From Bretschneidera sinensis (lineage: Eukaryota > Streptophyta > Magnoliopsida > Brassicales > Akaniaceae), in NCBI GenBank assembly GCA_023935145.1, contig CM043704.1, forward strand, positions 91,778,373 through 91,842,372: a DNA stretch of 64,000 bases. Direction: 5' to 3'. Every line of letters begins with the position of its first letter. Position 1 is the first letter of the stretch. The position numbers and the translations under genes were made by a program. Below are positions 1-17,876 of this stretch, in pieces. The notes below the pieces were generated by a model. It saw only the letters and a list, made by a program, of their open reading frames with translations, ran no database searches and was not told the origin of the DNA.

Positions 1-336
1 ATAATAGAATATAAATCCATTTAAAATATACTTTTAATAATTTCGAAAAAGAACAATAACAATTTTCTTTTTAAAAAAAACCCTAAAAAATCTTTGTTAA
101 ATATATTTCACTCTTAATACTTCTATTTTTTTTAAAAGTAACATTTATGATACATGAGGGTACTTTTGTCATCATGAAAAGTAATATCCAATTAAAATAT
201 TGATTCTTCAAAAAAATTCATTTTGAGGCTGGTTGATAGTGAAAATTTGTATTTTGAGGTGAATCATGTGTTTTAAAAAGGTTTGGTATGTTAGTATCAT
301 TTCAGTAAACTTCAAGGTAGTGCAATGTAATTTGTC
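1..336 (-). mobile_element. MITE family 1, copy 1 (partial, cut by window edge)
   Basis: Reverse-complemented, this stretch matches the left part of the elements at 22,683 and 25,466, including the shared internal text around GGTATCATAAATGTTA and the end sequence near AAATTACATTGCACTACC. Only one end is present because the window starts inside it. The end lies about 13 bp left of the breakpoint of the squalene epoxidase duplication. No coding potential. The element class is unknown; long terminal inverted repeats suggest a non-autonomous DNA transposon. Confidence 0.7.
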
Positions 337-349
337 CTATTTGTTTTAA

Positions 350-1068
350 CATCTAAAATTCAATTTATTAAAGCAATGAAGCTGTCACAAAGAGAGCCTG
401 ACAAAACCAGTGAGAACACCACAGCCAGGAAAAAGGCAGTAAAAATAAACCAGAAGCGCAACAAAAAAATCAACAAACCAAAACCAGAGAAACAAGTTAG
501 TCAAGCCTGAAAACCAGGATATAGAATAGCCTAGACACCTGGGGTAGGCAATGGCAACATGAAAGTTTTTTCCCATCATTCAGCTCGATCTAGGTCATGT
601 AATATGGTAATTCAAGAGCCACTTTTGTCTTTCGTGACAGATATTCTAAGGGCCCGAACCATAAGGTCTATTTTTTGTAATTTAGGTTAAATTTTATCAA
701 TTGTGCATTTCAATTCCAGTTTGCTAATTGACCATCTCAACATAGGCAACAATATCGCATATCCCGTGTCAGTGAAGCAAGCATTGATCATTGAATGAAA
801 AACATATAATAGAAATTTGTTCCCATTTCTTATAACAAATCATAAAGATCTAAAATACAATGTACATTGAAGAAGAGATTCCTCTTCTTCATCTCCCACG
901 TAGAATGGATGCTGACATCAATTTTTCCTAATAAAGGGACACTACTAACACAGACTAAGCTTAGCTCAAAAGAATACAATCTATGTCATTTGATTGGAAA
1001 AAAAAATTTGTGCTACTCTACTTCTTTTCTCTAATTAATTCAACAAATCTAATATTTCTGTTGTATTC
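350..1068. other. 3' flank of squalene epoxidase copy 1
   Basis: No gene seen. It contains the sequence that in unit B is interrupted by the LINE; the empty site is at 492/493 (GAGAAA followed by CAAGTTAG). The rest is AT-rich and probably includes the 3' UTR of the minus-strand gene, whose stop codon is at 1069-1071. Confidence 0.6.
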
Positions 1069-4640
<3,572 letters not shown>

Positions 4641-4708
4641 CTTCAAATATTGAGTAAAAACAAATCTGAAGAAGAAGTGATGGGACTTCTTTCTTTTCTT
4701 GTCTAAGC

Positions 4709-4728
4709 TCTCTCTCTCTCTCTCTCTC
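4709..4728. repeat. (CT)n tract in SQE copy 1 5' UTR
   Basis: A run of CT dinucleotides (GA on the gene strand) lies between the TATA box and the start codon, so it is probably in the 5' leader. The tract at 14,008-14,027 in copy 2 is the same. Confidence 0.75.
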
Positions 4729-4770
4729 AGTAGAATGGTTGAGTTTGTGCTGCAGTTGAACTTGGCACCC

Positions 4771-4778
4771 TTTTTATA
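4771..4778 (-). promoter_or_regulatory. TATA box of SQE copy 1
   Basis: On the gene strand the sequence reads TATAAAAA, followed by a leader of about 100 bp with a GA tract and then the ATG at 4640. Spacing fits a plant core promoter. No transcript data are available to confirm it. Confidence 0.6.
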
Positions 4779-5519
4779 GCCCAATACGAAGCAGCTCAAA
4801 AGTGAGTTGTGTTTTTGAGATAGCCTGCCACCGTTATTTTAACCTTTTTACAAGGGATGTGCTAATGCTCGAAGTATTTTGAAGAAGAATAGGACTAATA
4901 AATAAAGGGTAATTTTGGTTAGGGTTTTTCTAAAATAAGCCAAATAAAGCTTCTGTATAAAGTACTGAGTCAGAGTCTAAAATAGAAGCCAAATAAAGCT
5001 TCTGTATAATGTATTGTCAAAAACAAATTGATAATATGGAGATTGATAAATGAGTATTAAAATGTAATCTAATAAGGTTAGTTATATTTTCAAGTTCCTT
5101 GAAAACCATAGCAGAGGATGACAAATAGATACAAAGATATAAAATATAAAAATAAAAACATATAAATGAAACTTCCCCAATCCAACAAGTAGCAGACAAA
5201 ATACAGAATAAAACTCTGCAGATAGCTGATCAAACTATTGAGTTTGGAGTAAAACTTGTCAGCTATGTTTCATTTTGTTGACAAGAGTTATATTTCAAGA
5301 TTACTCGACTTAGACTCAATGAATGCCGCACTATATTATGAAATCAAATACTGGTCAAGAAATAATGAATATGGTTGCCACATTACATGTAATGTCATTT
5401 TCTCTTTTGTCCATAAATGATTTTCATGATAACACCAAACATGAGAGCCAACGAAACATTATACAAGGTCTTTGTTTTTTTTCCTCTCTGTAACATATGT
5501 ACATCCTAGCAGAAGTGAT

Positions 5520-5729
5520 TTACTTATGACGTATATAATTCTTACAGTTTCCAAGAGCAAGACCAAGTGCCTTTCTACGATTCATTCTTGGTAATTTAAT
5601 GTCCTTCTGATAGTTGAAATCATTATCATGACTCATGAAAGGAAAGAGCGGGGTTTTTTTTCCCTGGCATACATTGCTTCTAATCAAAGGTGTCTGCAAT
5701 AATTCAATGAGACGCTCGAATCTGGCCAC
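5520..5729 (-). pseudogene. Unassigned terminal-exon-like ORF, unit A
   Basis: On the minus strand a good acceptor (TTCTTGCAG, exon from 5729) opens a 69-codon frame starting VARFERLIELLQTP and ending at a stop. I do not recognise the protein. The first 14 residues faintly recall the FxRLIxLLxTP stretch of plant VAC14-like proteins, but the rest does not. No upstream exon was found in the unit. It could be a captured exon, an old remnant or chance. An identical copy is at 14,819-15,028. Confidence 0.25.
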
Positions 5730-6600
5730 CTGCAAGAAGAAAGGCTTTAGTTGAGATAAAAAGTTTAATAACTCAAATACATAAAAGTGCAAGGGCAGGC
5801 TGATAAAATCAACTGGATTCCTTCACATATATGGGTTACTTGCTCTATGATAGATGACTTGCAAGAAGGGTTGAAGAAGTTCATGCAAATAAACTTCTAT
5901 AAGGAACTTTCTACAAATGATTCTTTTGTTTACAAGCATCTGATAATAAAAACTTTTTTATTCTCAACATCAAGATCAACACAAGGCTAATTTGCCAATG
6001 GTAAAAACATATGGCATATTGGCGCACGTTCCTAAGAGGGATGACTACAACATTATGACCCCTCCTCTAAATCGGTTCAATGATATCTAACAAAATATTG
6101 ATCTCTGCATAAGCCTCATTGCATCAAGCCTCAAGTTCCAGCAATCCGAGAGAACTTTCCTTTGTGTTTATAGACCAGAAACACACAGGTAATATCACAT
6201 GGACAACCCTCACTAACCCTACTTTCAAAAATTGGACAAGAACCAAATGGAAATTCAGCAGTATATAAAGTTATACATTGCGATTACACAGCTGAGCAAA
6301 AATCTGAAGCAGGTAAAAACAGAAAGAAAATCAATGTGATGGAAAACTTTAAATTACACCAAGGTTTCCGGTTTCTCACCAAATAGCTTAAGGAATTTCC
6401 ACTAAACTACTGATGGACAAGAAAAGCCATTCCACTCAACAAACTAAATTCCCTAATGACATTCTCAAAATCATTCAAAGTAATTCCTTCCTTGGTGTAC
6501 TGTCATAATAAGGACTAGGAAATGCCATTCATACTCATTTTCTGCAAACATTTTTCACCAACTTGATTTCTAGACCAACTTCTTTCAACCAAAAGAAAGA
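5730..6600. other. Upstream spacer of SQE copy 1
   Basis: No supported gene. It is AT-rich, has no long open frame in either strand and is the same as 15,030-15,899 in unit B as far as I can read it. It corresponds to the sequence downstream of the NOPCHAP1-like gene in unit B. Confidence 0.5.
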
Positions 6601-6601
6601 T

Positions 6602-6670
6602 TTCACGAGAGCTCAAAAATCTTTGGCCGTTTTTTTGACCGATTGTTTCCTGTTCCTTCACTCAAAAAAT
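6602..6670 (-). pseudogene. Truncated 3' end of NOPCHAP1-like gene (duplication scar)
   Basis: These 69 bp match the end of the last exon of the gene at 15,902-17,876, including its stop codon region (CACGAGAGCTCA). The rest of the gene is missing because the duplication breakpoint falls inside the exon. Four substitutions separate it from the intact gene within about 30 bp, while the neighbouring 4 kb shows none. It cannot code for anything. Confidence 0.85.
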
Positions 6671-6813
6671 CATCTAAAATTCAATTTATTAAAGCAATGA
6701 AGCTGTCACAAAGAGAGCCTGACAAAACCAGTGAGAACACCACAGCCAGGAAAAAGGCAGCAAAAATAAACAAGAAGCGCAACAAAAAAATCAACAAACC
6801 AAAACCAGAGAAA

Positions 6814-9726
6814 GCTTTTGAAAGGCCTCAAACCGCACCTCAAGAACCTCAATAAGAACTACTACAGTCATATATCCGAGAGAGCCTTGGAGGCTGCAAA
6901 CATGCTATCTAGCCTGCAGCAAGATCTCCATGACAACCCATCTGATACTGAGCTTCAAATGAGGGTGGTTAATGCAAAGCTGAAAGCATTTCAACTTGCT
7001 GAGGCTGAGAGAAGCTTCTTTTCTCAACAGGCTAAATGCAAGTACCTACTCAATAGTGATAGGGGGACTAAACTATTCCATGCCCTGGTCAAGAGGAAGT
7101 CTTCCAAGAATCATATTGCATCTATAAGAGCTGCCAATGGTAATCAAACAACTTCTGAAACTGAAGTGGTCCAGGAATTCACAAGGTTCTACAAGGAGCT
7201 TTTAGGCTCCTCTGGCATATGTAACCCTATTGAGATGGAAGTTATTAGAGGGGGGCCAGTTCTTCAAGAAAGCCAGGCTGTTGATTTGGTCAGGAATGTC
7301 ACAAAGGAAGAGATCAAGGCTGCTTTGTGGAGCATTGGGGAAGAAAAATCCCCTGGTCCATATGGTTTCTCATTTAAGTTCTACAAGAAAGCATGGGAGG
7401 TTGTTCACAAAGAAATTATAGAGGTTGTCCAAGAATTCTTCTTGAATGGGAAACTACTAAAGCAGTTCAACCACTCTTCCCTTGTTTTGATCCCCAAAGG
7501 TAAGCAAGCCTCTAAAGTTGAGGACTTCAGGCCCATAGCATGTTGCAATGTGATCTACAAGATAATCTCCAAAATCCTTGCATCAAGATTGGCTCCCTGC
7601 TTGAATCAAATTGTCAACCCTGCACAGGCTGCTTTCATTAAGGCCAAGAGTATGGCTGAGAACATCTACCTAGTCCAGGAATTACTCAGGAGGTATTGTA
7701 GGAAGAGAATCCCTCCTAGATGCATGATAAAAATTGACCTCAGGAAAGCCTATGATACTGTGGAGTGGGAGTTCTTAAGCAGCCTCTTAGAGAGCCTGGA
7801 GTTCCCTGGTAAGTTCAAAGAATGGATTATGGAGTGTGTCACTACAACTACATATTCTTTATCCATAAATGGTAGCCTGCATGGATTCTTCAAAGGCAAA
7901 AGAGGCTTGAGACAAGGAGATCCACTTTCTCCCTACCTCTTTGTGTTGATAATGGAATACTTATCAAGGCTGCTCAGGAGATTGAATGAGGAAGAGGGGT
8001 TCAGATTTCACCCCAAGTGTGACAAGCTCAAAATTATTCACCTGGCCTTTGCTGATGATCTGATTTTGTTTGCTAGAGGGGAGGCTAAATCAGTGGGAAT
8101 GCTCATGAAATGTGTCAATACCTTTAGTGAATGCTCAGGTCTCAAGACTAGCCTTGCAAAGTCTAACATCTTCTATGCGGGTGTGAAACCTGAGGAGCTT
8201 CTGAAAATCAGAAGATGCACTGGAATGGAGGATGGCTGCCTCCCATTCAAGTACTTAGGGGTCCCTATTGCCTCTACAAGGTTGAATGCCACACATTATG
8301 CCCCCCTTATTGAGAAAATCTCTGGCTATATCAATGTATGGGCTGGCTCCTCTTTATCATATGCTGGGAGAACTGAGCTTATCAAATCAGTGCTCCAAGG
8401 AGTGGAATGCTTCTGGCTTGCAATCTTTCCAATCCCTGGCAACATCCTTGAAAAGATAGTCAGGCTTTGTAGAACCTTCCTCTAGAATGGTAAGAATGGG
8501 GGCATGAGAAAAGCTCTGGTTACATGGGCTGACATATGTAAGCCTAAATCTGAGGGAGGTCTTGGGCTGGTGGAGCTCAAAACTTGGAACAAGGCTTTCC
8601 TTACAAGAGTCTTATGGAATATCCATATGAAGAAAGACTCCCTATGGATCCAATGGGTACAGCACTATTATCTCCTGAACAAAACCTTATGGGAGATCAA
8701 GGCAAACAAGGATGACTCTCCCCTCTGGAAGAGGATCCTGGAAATCAGAGATGAGATGATTGGCCAGCCCTCTTGTCCACTGCAGGCTACTAACAAGCTT
8801 ATGGAATGGAGGCTGCATGATGAGCTGAGCATTAAGAAAGTGTATAATGCTATGAGGCAGAAAATCAGTGAGGTCAGATGGGCTTCCCTGGTCTGGAATG
8901 GACACTGCCCCCCTAAACAATCATTCATTCTTTGGCTGGCTGTTAGGGACAGACTCCTCACAAAAGATAAGCTCAACCTTGAAGGGAATGACAAGCTATG
9001 CCCTCTTTGTTCTGACCAGGTTGAGACCAAGAACCACCTTTTCTTCTCCTGCAGAGTCAGCAAGGAAATCTGGGATTCCATCAGCAATTGGCTTGGGTGT
9101 AGAAGGCAAATGAGAACAATTGAGAGTGCCATTAGATGGACTTTAAAGGTCAAAGGCACTGGCCCTCCTGCAGTGGCCAGGAAGACAGCCCTTGCAAGCT
9201 CAGTCTACTATATATGGCTGGCCAGAAATGCCAAGATCTTTGACAAAGCTCCTGCCCTACCTACCAGTTTAGTGAAGAAAATTCAGATTGGTATATATAG
9301 AAGTGTCTATGCTACTTGCCCTGAGTATAGGCTGCTGCTGTAAGTTCCAGCCTTGCTGTATACAATCTTATGAATGGGGGTTGGTTGTTTGCTTATTTCT
9401 CTTGTATCTTCAGGTATACCCGGTAGTGTTTTGTTCAGTTTTGGCTCCTCCCCCCTTTTTTGCTGTACTGCTTTCTTGTGTTCACCTGGGTATGCCCAAA
9501 TTTCTTGTAAGCTTCTTTGGTTGGTTATTGTTATGTGGGCTGCCTGTTTAGGCCAGCAGGCTCCTATTTGCTCCCATGGTTGGGATGGCTTGATTAGCAT
9601 TGTAGGCTTGGTATAAGCCTCAGGTTTATTTTGTATATGCCTCATTTGTATATCTCCTACGTATGCCCAGTGAATTTTTGTACATTTTGATCAATCAATA
9701 TATGTTTATTTACAGATCAAAAAAAT
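6814..9726 (+). mobile_element. 5'-truncated L1-type LINE inserted in unit B
   Basis: Comparison with the empty site in unit A fixes the insert exactly: shared sequence ends at GAGAAA (6813) and resumes at CAAGTTAG (9727). The element holds the RT and zinc-binding parts of ORF2, a short 3' UTR and a GATCAAAAAAAT tail. ORF1 and the endonuclease are missing, as in a 5'-truncated copy. No clear target-site duplication is visible. It inserted after the tandem duplication, or else was lost precisely from unit A, which is much less likely. Confidence 0.93.
6818..9343 (+). pseudogene. LINE ORF2 fragment: reverse transcriptase and zf-RVT, one nonsense codon
   Basis: One reading frame runs from the truncated 5' end to 9343, interrupted only by TAG at 8483-8485 where relatives have Trp (context FL-stop-NG). 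Before the stop lie the spacer helix region (HISERALEAANML), the RT fingers and palm (SPGPYGFSFKFYKKAW, then GLRQGDPLSPYLFVL) and the catalytic FADD (8048-8059). After it come the zinc-binding domain (CPLCSDQVETKNHLFFSC) and a plant LINE tail. A single disabling change means a young insertion. With no endonuclease the copy could not move by itself. Confidence 0.93.
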
Positions 9727-10302
9727 CAAGTTAGTCATACCTGAAAACCAAGATATAGAATAGCCTAAACACCTGGGGTAGGCAATGGCAACATGAAAGT
9801 TTTTTCCCATCATTCAGCTCGATCTAGGTCATGTAATATGGTAATTCAAGAGCCACTTTTGTCTTTTGTGATAGATATTCTAAGGGCCCGAACCATAAGG
9901 TCTATTTTTTGTAATTTATGTTAAATTTTATCAATTGTGCATTTCAATTCCAGTTTGCTAATTGACCATCTCAACATAGGCAACAATATCGCATATCCCG
10001 TGTCAGTGAAGCAAGCATTGATCATTGAATGAAAAACATATAATAGAAATTTGTTCCCATTTCTTATAACAAATCATAAAGATCTAAAATACAATGTACA
10101 TTGAAGAAGAGATTCCTCTTCTTCATCTCCCACGTAGAATGGATGCTGACATCAATTTTTCATAATAAAGGGACACTACTAACACAGACTAAGCTTAGCT
10201 CAAAAGAATACAATCTATGTCATTTGATTGGAAAAAAAAATTTGTGCTACTCTACTTCTTTTCTCTAATTAATTCAACAAATCTAATATTTCTGTTGTAT
10301 TC
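9727..10302. other. 3' flank of squalene epoxidase copy 2
   Basis: No gene. It corresponds to 493-1068 in unit A with about nine substitutions in 576 bp, and probably includes the 3' UTR of SQE copy 2 on the minus strand. Confidence 0.6.
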
Positions 10303-13939
<3,637 letters not shown>

Positions 13940-14069
13940 CTTCAAATATTGAGTAAAAACAAATCTGAAGAAGAAGTGATGGGACTTCTTTCTTTTCTTG
14001 TCTAAGCTCTCTCTCTCTCTCTCTCTCAGTAGAATGGTTGAGTTTGTGCTGCAGTTGAACTTGGCACCC

Positions 14070-14077
14070 TTTTTATA
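14070..14077 (-). promoter_or_regulatory. TATA box of SQE copy 2
   Basis: TATAAAAA on the gene strand, 131 bp from the ATG at 13,939, in a context identical to copy 1. Confidence 0.6.
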
Positions 14078-14818
14078 GCCCAATACGAAGCAGCTCAAAA
14101 GTGAGTTGTGTTTTTGAGATAGCCTGCCACCGTTATTTTAACCTTTTTACAAGGGATGTGCTAATGCTCGAAGTATTTTGAAGAAGAATAGGACTAATAA
14201 ATAAAGGGTAATTTTGGTTAGGGTTTTTCTAAAATAAGCCAAATAAAGCTTCTGTATAAAGTACTGAGTCAGAGTCTAAAATAGAAGCCAAATAAAGCTT
14301 CTGTATAATGTATTGTCAAAAACAAATTGATAATATGGAGATTGATAAATGAGTATTAAAATGTAATCTAATAAGGTTAGTTATATTTTCAAGTTCCTTG
14401 AAAACCATAGCAGAGGATGACAAATAGATACAAAGATATAAAATATAAAAATAAAAACATATAAATGAAACTTCCCCAATCCAACAAGTAGCAGACAAAA
14501 TACAGAATAAAACTCTGCAGATAGCTGATCAAACTATTGAGTTTGGAGTAAAACTTGTCAGCTATGTTTCATTTTGTTGACAAGAGTTATATTTCAAGAT
14601 TACTCGACTTAGACTCAATGAATGCCGCACTATATTATGAAATCAAATACTGGTCAAGAAATAATGAATATGGTTGCCACATTACATGTAATGTCATTTT
14701 CTCTTTTGTCCATAAATGATTTTCATGATAACACCAAACATGAGAGCCAACGAAACATTATACAAGGTCTTTGTTTTTTTTCCTCTCTGTAACATATGTA
14801 CATCCTAGCAGAAGTGAT

Positions 14819-15028
14819 TTACTTATGACGTATATAATTCTTACAGTTTCCAAGAGCAAGACCAAGTGCCTTTCTACGATTCATTCTTGGTAATTTAATG
14901 TCCTTCTGATAGTTGAAATCATTATCATGACTCATGAAAGGAAAGAGCGGGGTTTTTTTTCCCTGGCATACATTGCTTCTAATCAAAGGTGTCTGCAATA
15001 ATTCAATGAGACGCTCGAATCTGGCCAC
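14819..15028 (-). pseudogene. Unassigned terminal-exon-like ORF, unit B
   Basis: Identical to 5520-5729: acceptor TTCTTGCAG, 69 codons beginning VARFERLIELL, then a stop. In this unit the upstream neighbour is the NOPCHAP1-like gene, which ends with its own stop at 15,902 and does not splice to it. Function unknown. Confidence 0.25.
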
Positions 15029-15029
15029 C

Positions 15030-15899
15030 TGCAAGAAGAAAGGCTTTAGTTGAGATAAAAAGTTTAATAACTCAAATACATAAAAGTGCAAGGGCAGGCT
15101 GATAAAATCAACTGGATTCCTTCACATATATGGGTTACTTGCTCTATGATAGATGACTTGCAAGAAGGGTTGAAGAAGTTCATGCAAATAAACTTCTATA
15201 AGGAACTTTCTACAAATGATTCTTTTGTTTACAAGCATCTGATAATAAAAACTTTTTTATTCTCAACATCAAGATCAACACAAGGCTAATTTGCCAATGG
15301 TAAAAACATATGGCATATTGGCGCACGTTCCTAAGAGGGATGACTACAACATTATGACCCCTCCTCTAAATCGGTTCAATGATATCTAACAAAATATTGA
15401 TCTCTGCATAAGCCTCATTGCATCAAGCCTCAAGTTCCAGCAATCCGAGAGAACTTTCCTTTGTGTTTATAGACCAGAAACACACAGGTAATATCACATG
15501 GACAACCCTCACTAACCCTACTTTCAAAAATTGGACAAGAACCAAATGGAAATTCAGCAGTATATAAAGTTATACATTGCGATTACACAGCTGAGCAAAA
15601 ATCTGAAGCAGGTAAAAACAGAAAGAAAATCAATGTGATGGAAAACTTTAAATTACACCAAGGTTTCCGGTTTCTCACCAAATAGCTTAAGGAATTTCCA
15701 CTAAACTACTGATGGACAAGAAAAGCCATTCCACTCAACAAACTAAATTCCCTAATGACATTCTCAAAATCATTCAAAGTAATTCCTTCCTTGGTGTACT
15801 GTCATAATAAGGACTAGGAAATGCCATTCATACTCATTTTCTGCAAACATTTTTCACCAACTTGATTTCTAGACCAACTTCTTTCAACCAAAAGAAAGA
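15030..15899. other. Spacer between NOPCHAP1-like gene and SQE copy 2
   Basis: No supported gene. It probably includes the 3' UTR of the NOPCHAP1-like gene and distal promoter of SQE copy 2. Identical to 5730-6600 by eye. Confidence 0.5.
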
Positions 15900-15901
15900 T
15901 T

Positions 15902-17876
15902 TCACGAGAGCTCAATAATCTTCGGGCGTTTTTTTGACCGACTGTTTCCTGTTCCTTCACTCAAAAAATCATTTTTGCCTGCCTTCAATTTTCTGGCTTC
16001 TATGGGAGGACAGGTTTCTTTATCATCATCGCTGTCCTCACCATCATCACTACTATCTTCTGATTCTGTTTCGCTACTGCTAGCGGCCAATGGAATCACT
16101 GGCTGATAACCAGCAATGGCCGATTCTGCAGCAGCCACAGCCTCGGGGGTATGGAGATCAGCTACACCAAGCATCAAATCCTGTCATTGGCACAGCATTC
16201 ACAGATCAGTTTGGACCATAGCTATAATTCACAGGAGGAGGATTGTGTGAGAGAGAGAATTACCATTTCAATGACTTCAAATTCATTTCCATTGAGCACT
16301 TCAATATCATAGGCCTTGTTATTATCCTACATTCCAGTAAACGTAGAACAGATTAAAAATTAGTTGTACAGAGTTGAAAACAAGACAAATGATCTAGCTT
16401 TAGCTAATTATTATACGATCAATACACGAACCTTTGCATCAAGCTCCAGCCTTTTATTAGCTTCCTCCATGACTCCTAAGAAATCTCTTACTTTCCCAAG
16501 AACTGTAGCAATGGGAGAGAATTTAGGACTAGTTACAACAGAAACATTAGATTTAGTTAATAATCTTTCTATTGATTTTCATCTACATTTATTTGACTAG
16601 GTATTAGAAAACCCCACTCTATCAGAGATGACTTCTATTTACCATTATACATATACCAACACAGAATTCAGAGCTGCATTTTATCGTTTATAATTGACTA
16701 TTTTTCCAGCAATGCCTAACCTGCATTTAACTTATCCTACAAATAGAATAATTGTTATAGGTATCAATATAATAAAGCAGAGGTCATACCATACAGCCTA
16801 CCCAGCCCATCTGAATGCCCAGATGTGTTGACCACCAAGTCAATTAAGCTAGCACATAAGATCCTATACCCTAGCACGATAGGATTCTATGAACTCAAAG
16901 TTCCTTTCTTTTAGAAACACAAGGAGGTATATTAGTTCACCATCAGTTACTACCTATCCAAATATCATAATAGGGAAGAAGACTCCCTAAAAAATTTTCT
17001 TGCAGCAAACTAATTAAATGGGGGAAGAAAAGAACTATATGTGGTAACCTGTATGAAACAACTAATAACTAGTCTAGCATTCTACATGACACAAAATCGA
17101 CCCAAAACCAGAGTCTTATGAGATAATGGATCTATGATTTAAACTATAGCAATTATTACCTCAAAATTAAAACTTTATATTTGATGCACGCCCAACCTCC
17201 CTTATCCATGATAAAATTCTATTCAACAGGAAATCCACATGAAACAAGATTCCATGTTTCCTTATCAAAGAGATCAGAACCCAGATTTTCAGTACCCTTT
17301 TCACAATTTTTAGAACTACTGCATATATTGGAACAAAACTTGATAATTTAAGAACTACCAATAATTCCTTTCCCAGAATCTAGTTCCATAGAAACCCTCA
17401 TGTATGGAATCAGTTAGCTACTTACTACCCCGCTAACGCAAGGCAATATTTTCTGCGCTCGACCCATCAACTTATTAACAATTATTCAGACCCAATACTA
17501 ATTATTTACAAAACAATTAATTTTTTAGATGGGCAAAATTGGGTACCCTCGCTTTTGGGAACAGAAGAGATCGTCGGCTTTTTATCATTGAGGGGTTTAT
17601 TGCATTGAGAGAGCGATGACTTCTTTTTGTCACAAACAAGAAGGGCAGATTCTGCACATACGCACACAAACGGAGTGAGATAATGGTATTTGCAGCATAT
17701 ACATACAGACATACTTATAGTGAAAGATTAAAATACAGTATCAAAATTCTGTTGGGTCACAGCCATTAATAGAAAACCAAGATAGAGAGAAAGAAAGAGA
17801 GAGATAGTGTACCAATAGGTGAAGAGGAAGAACTCTTGAGCTCTAAGTGCAGAAGATCTTTGCTTCTGTCTCCCAT
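15902..17876 (-). CDS. NOPCHAP1-like protein (DUF4598 family candidate), box C/D snoRNP assembly
   Basis: Five exons in continuous phase: 17813-17876, 17547-17651, 16432-16502, 16264-16326, 15902-16180, giving 193 residues. The protein starts MGDRSKDLLHLELK. It has a predicted helical core (VLGKVRDFLGVMEEANKRL, then NGNEFEVIEMDLMLGVADL) and ends in an acidic Ser/Asp tract followed by a basic tail (SRSKKRPKIIELS). The core resembles the NOP protein chaperone family, which helps load NOP58 in R2TP-assisted snoRNP assembly; the VIxMD stretch and acidic tail are the shared marks. The family call rests on memory of these motifs, while the gene structure is well supported. The duplication breakpoint lies inside its last exon, but this copy is complete. 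Confidence 0.75.

Noticed and set aside
8668..9159. Minus-strand 163-codon frame
   Set aside because: Antisense of the LINE zinc-binding region; no domain of its own.
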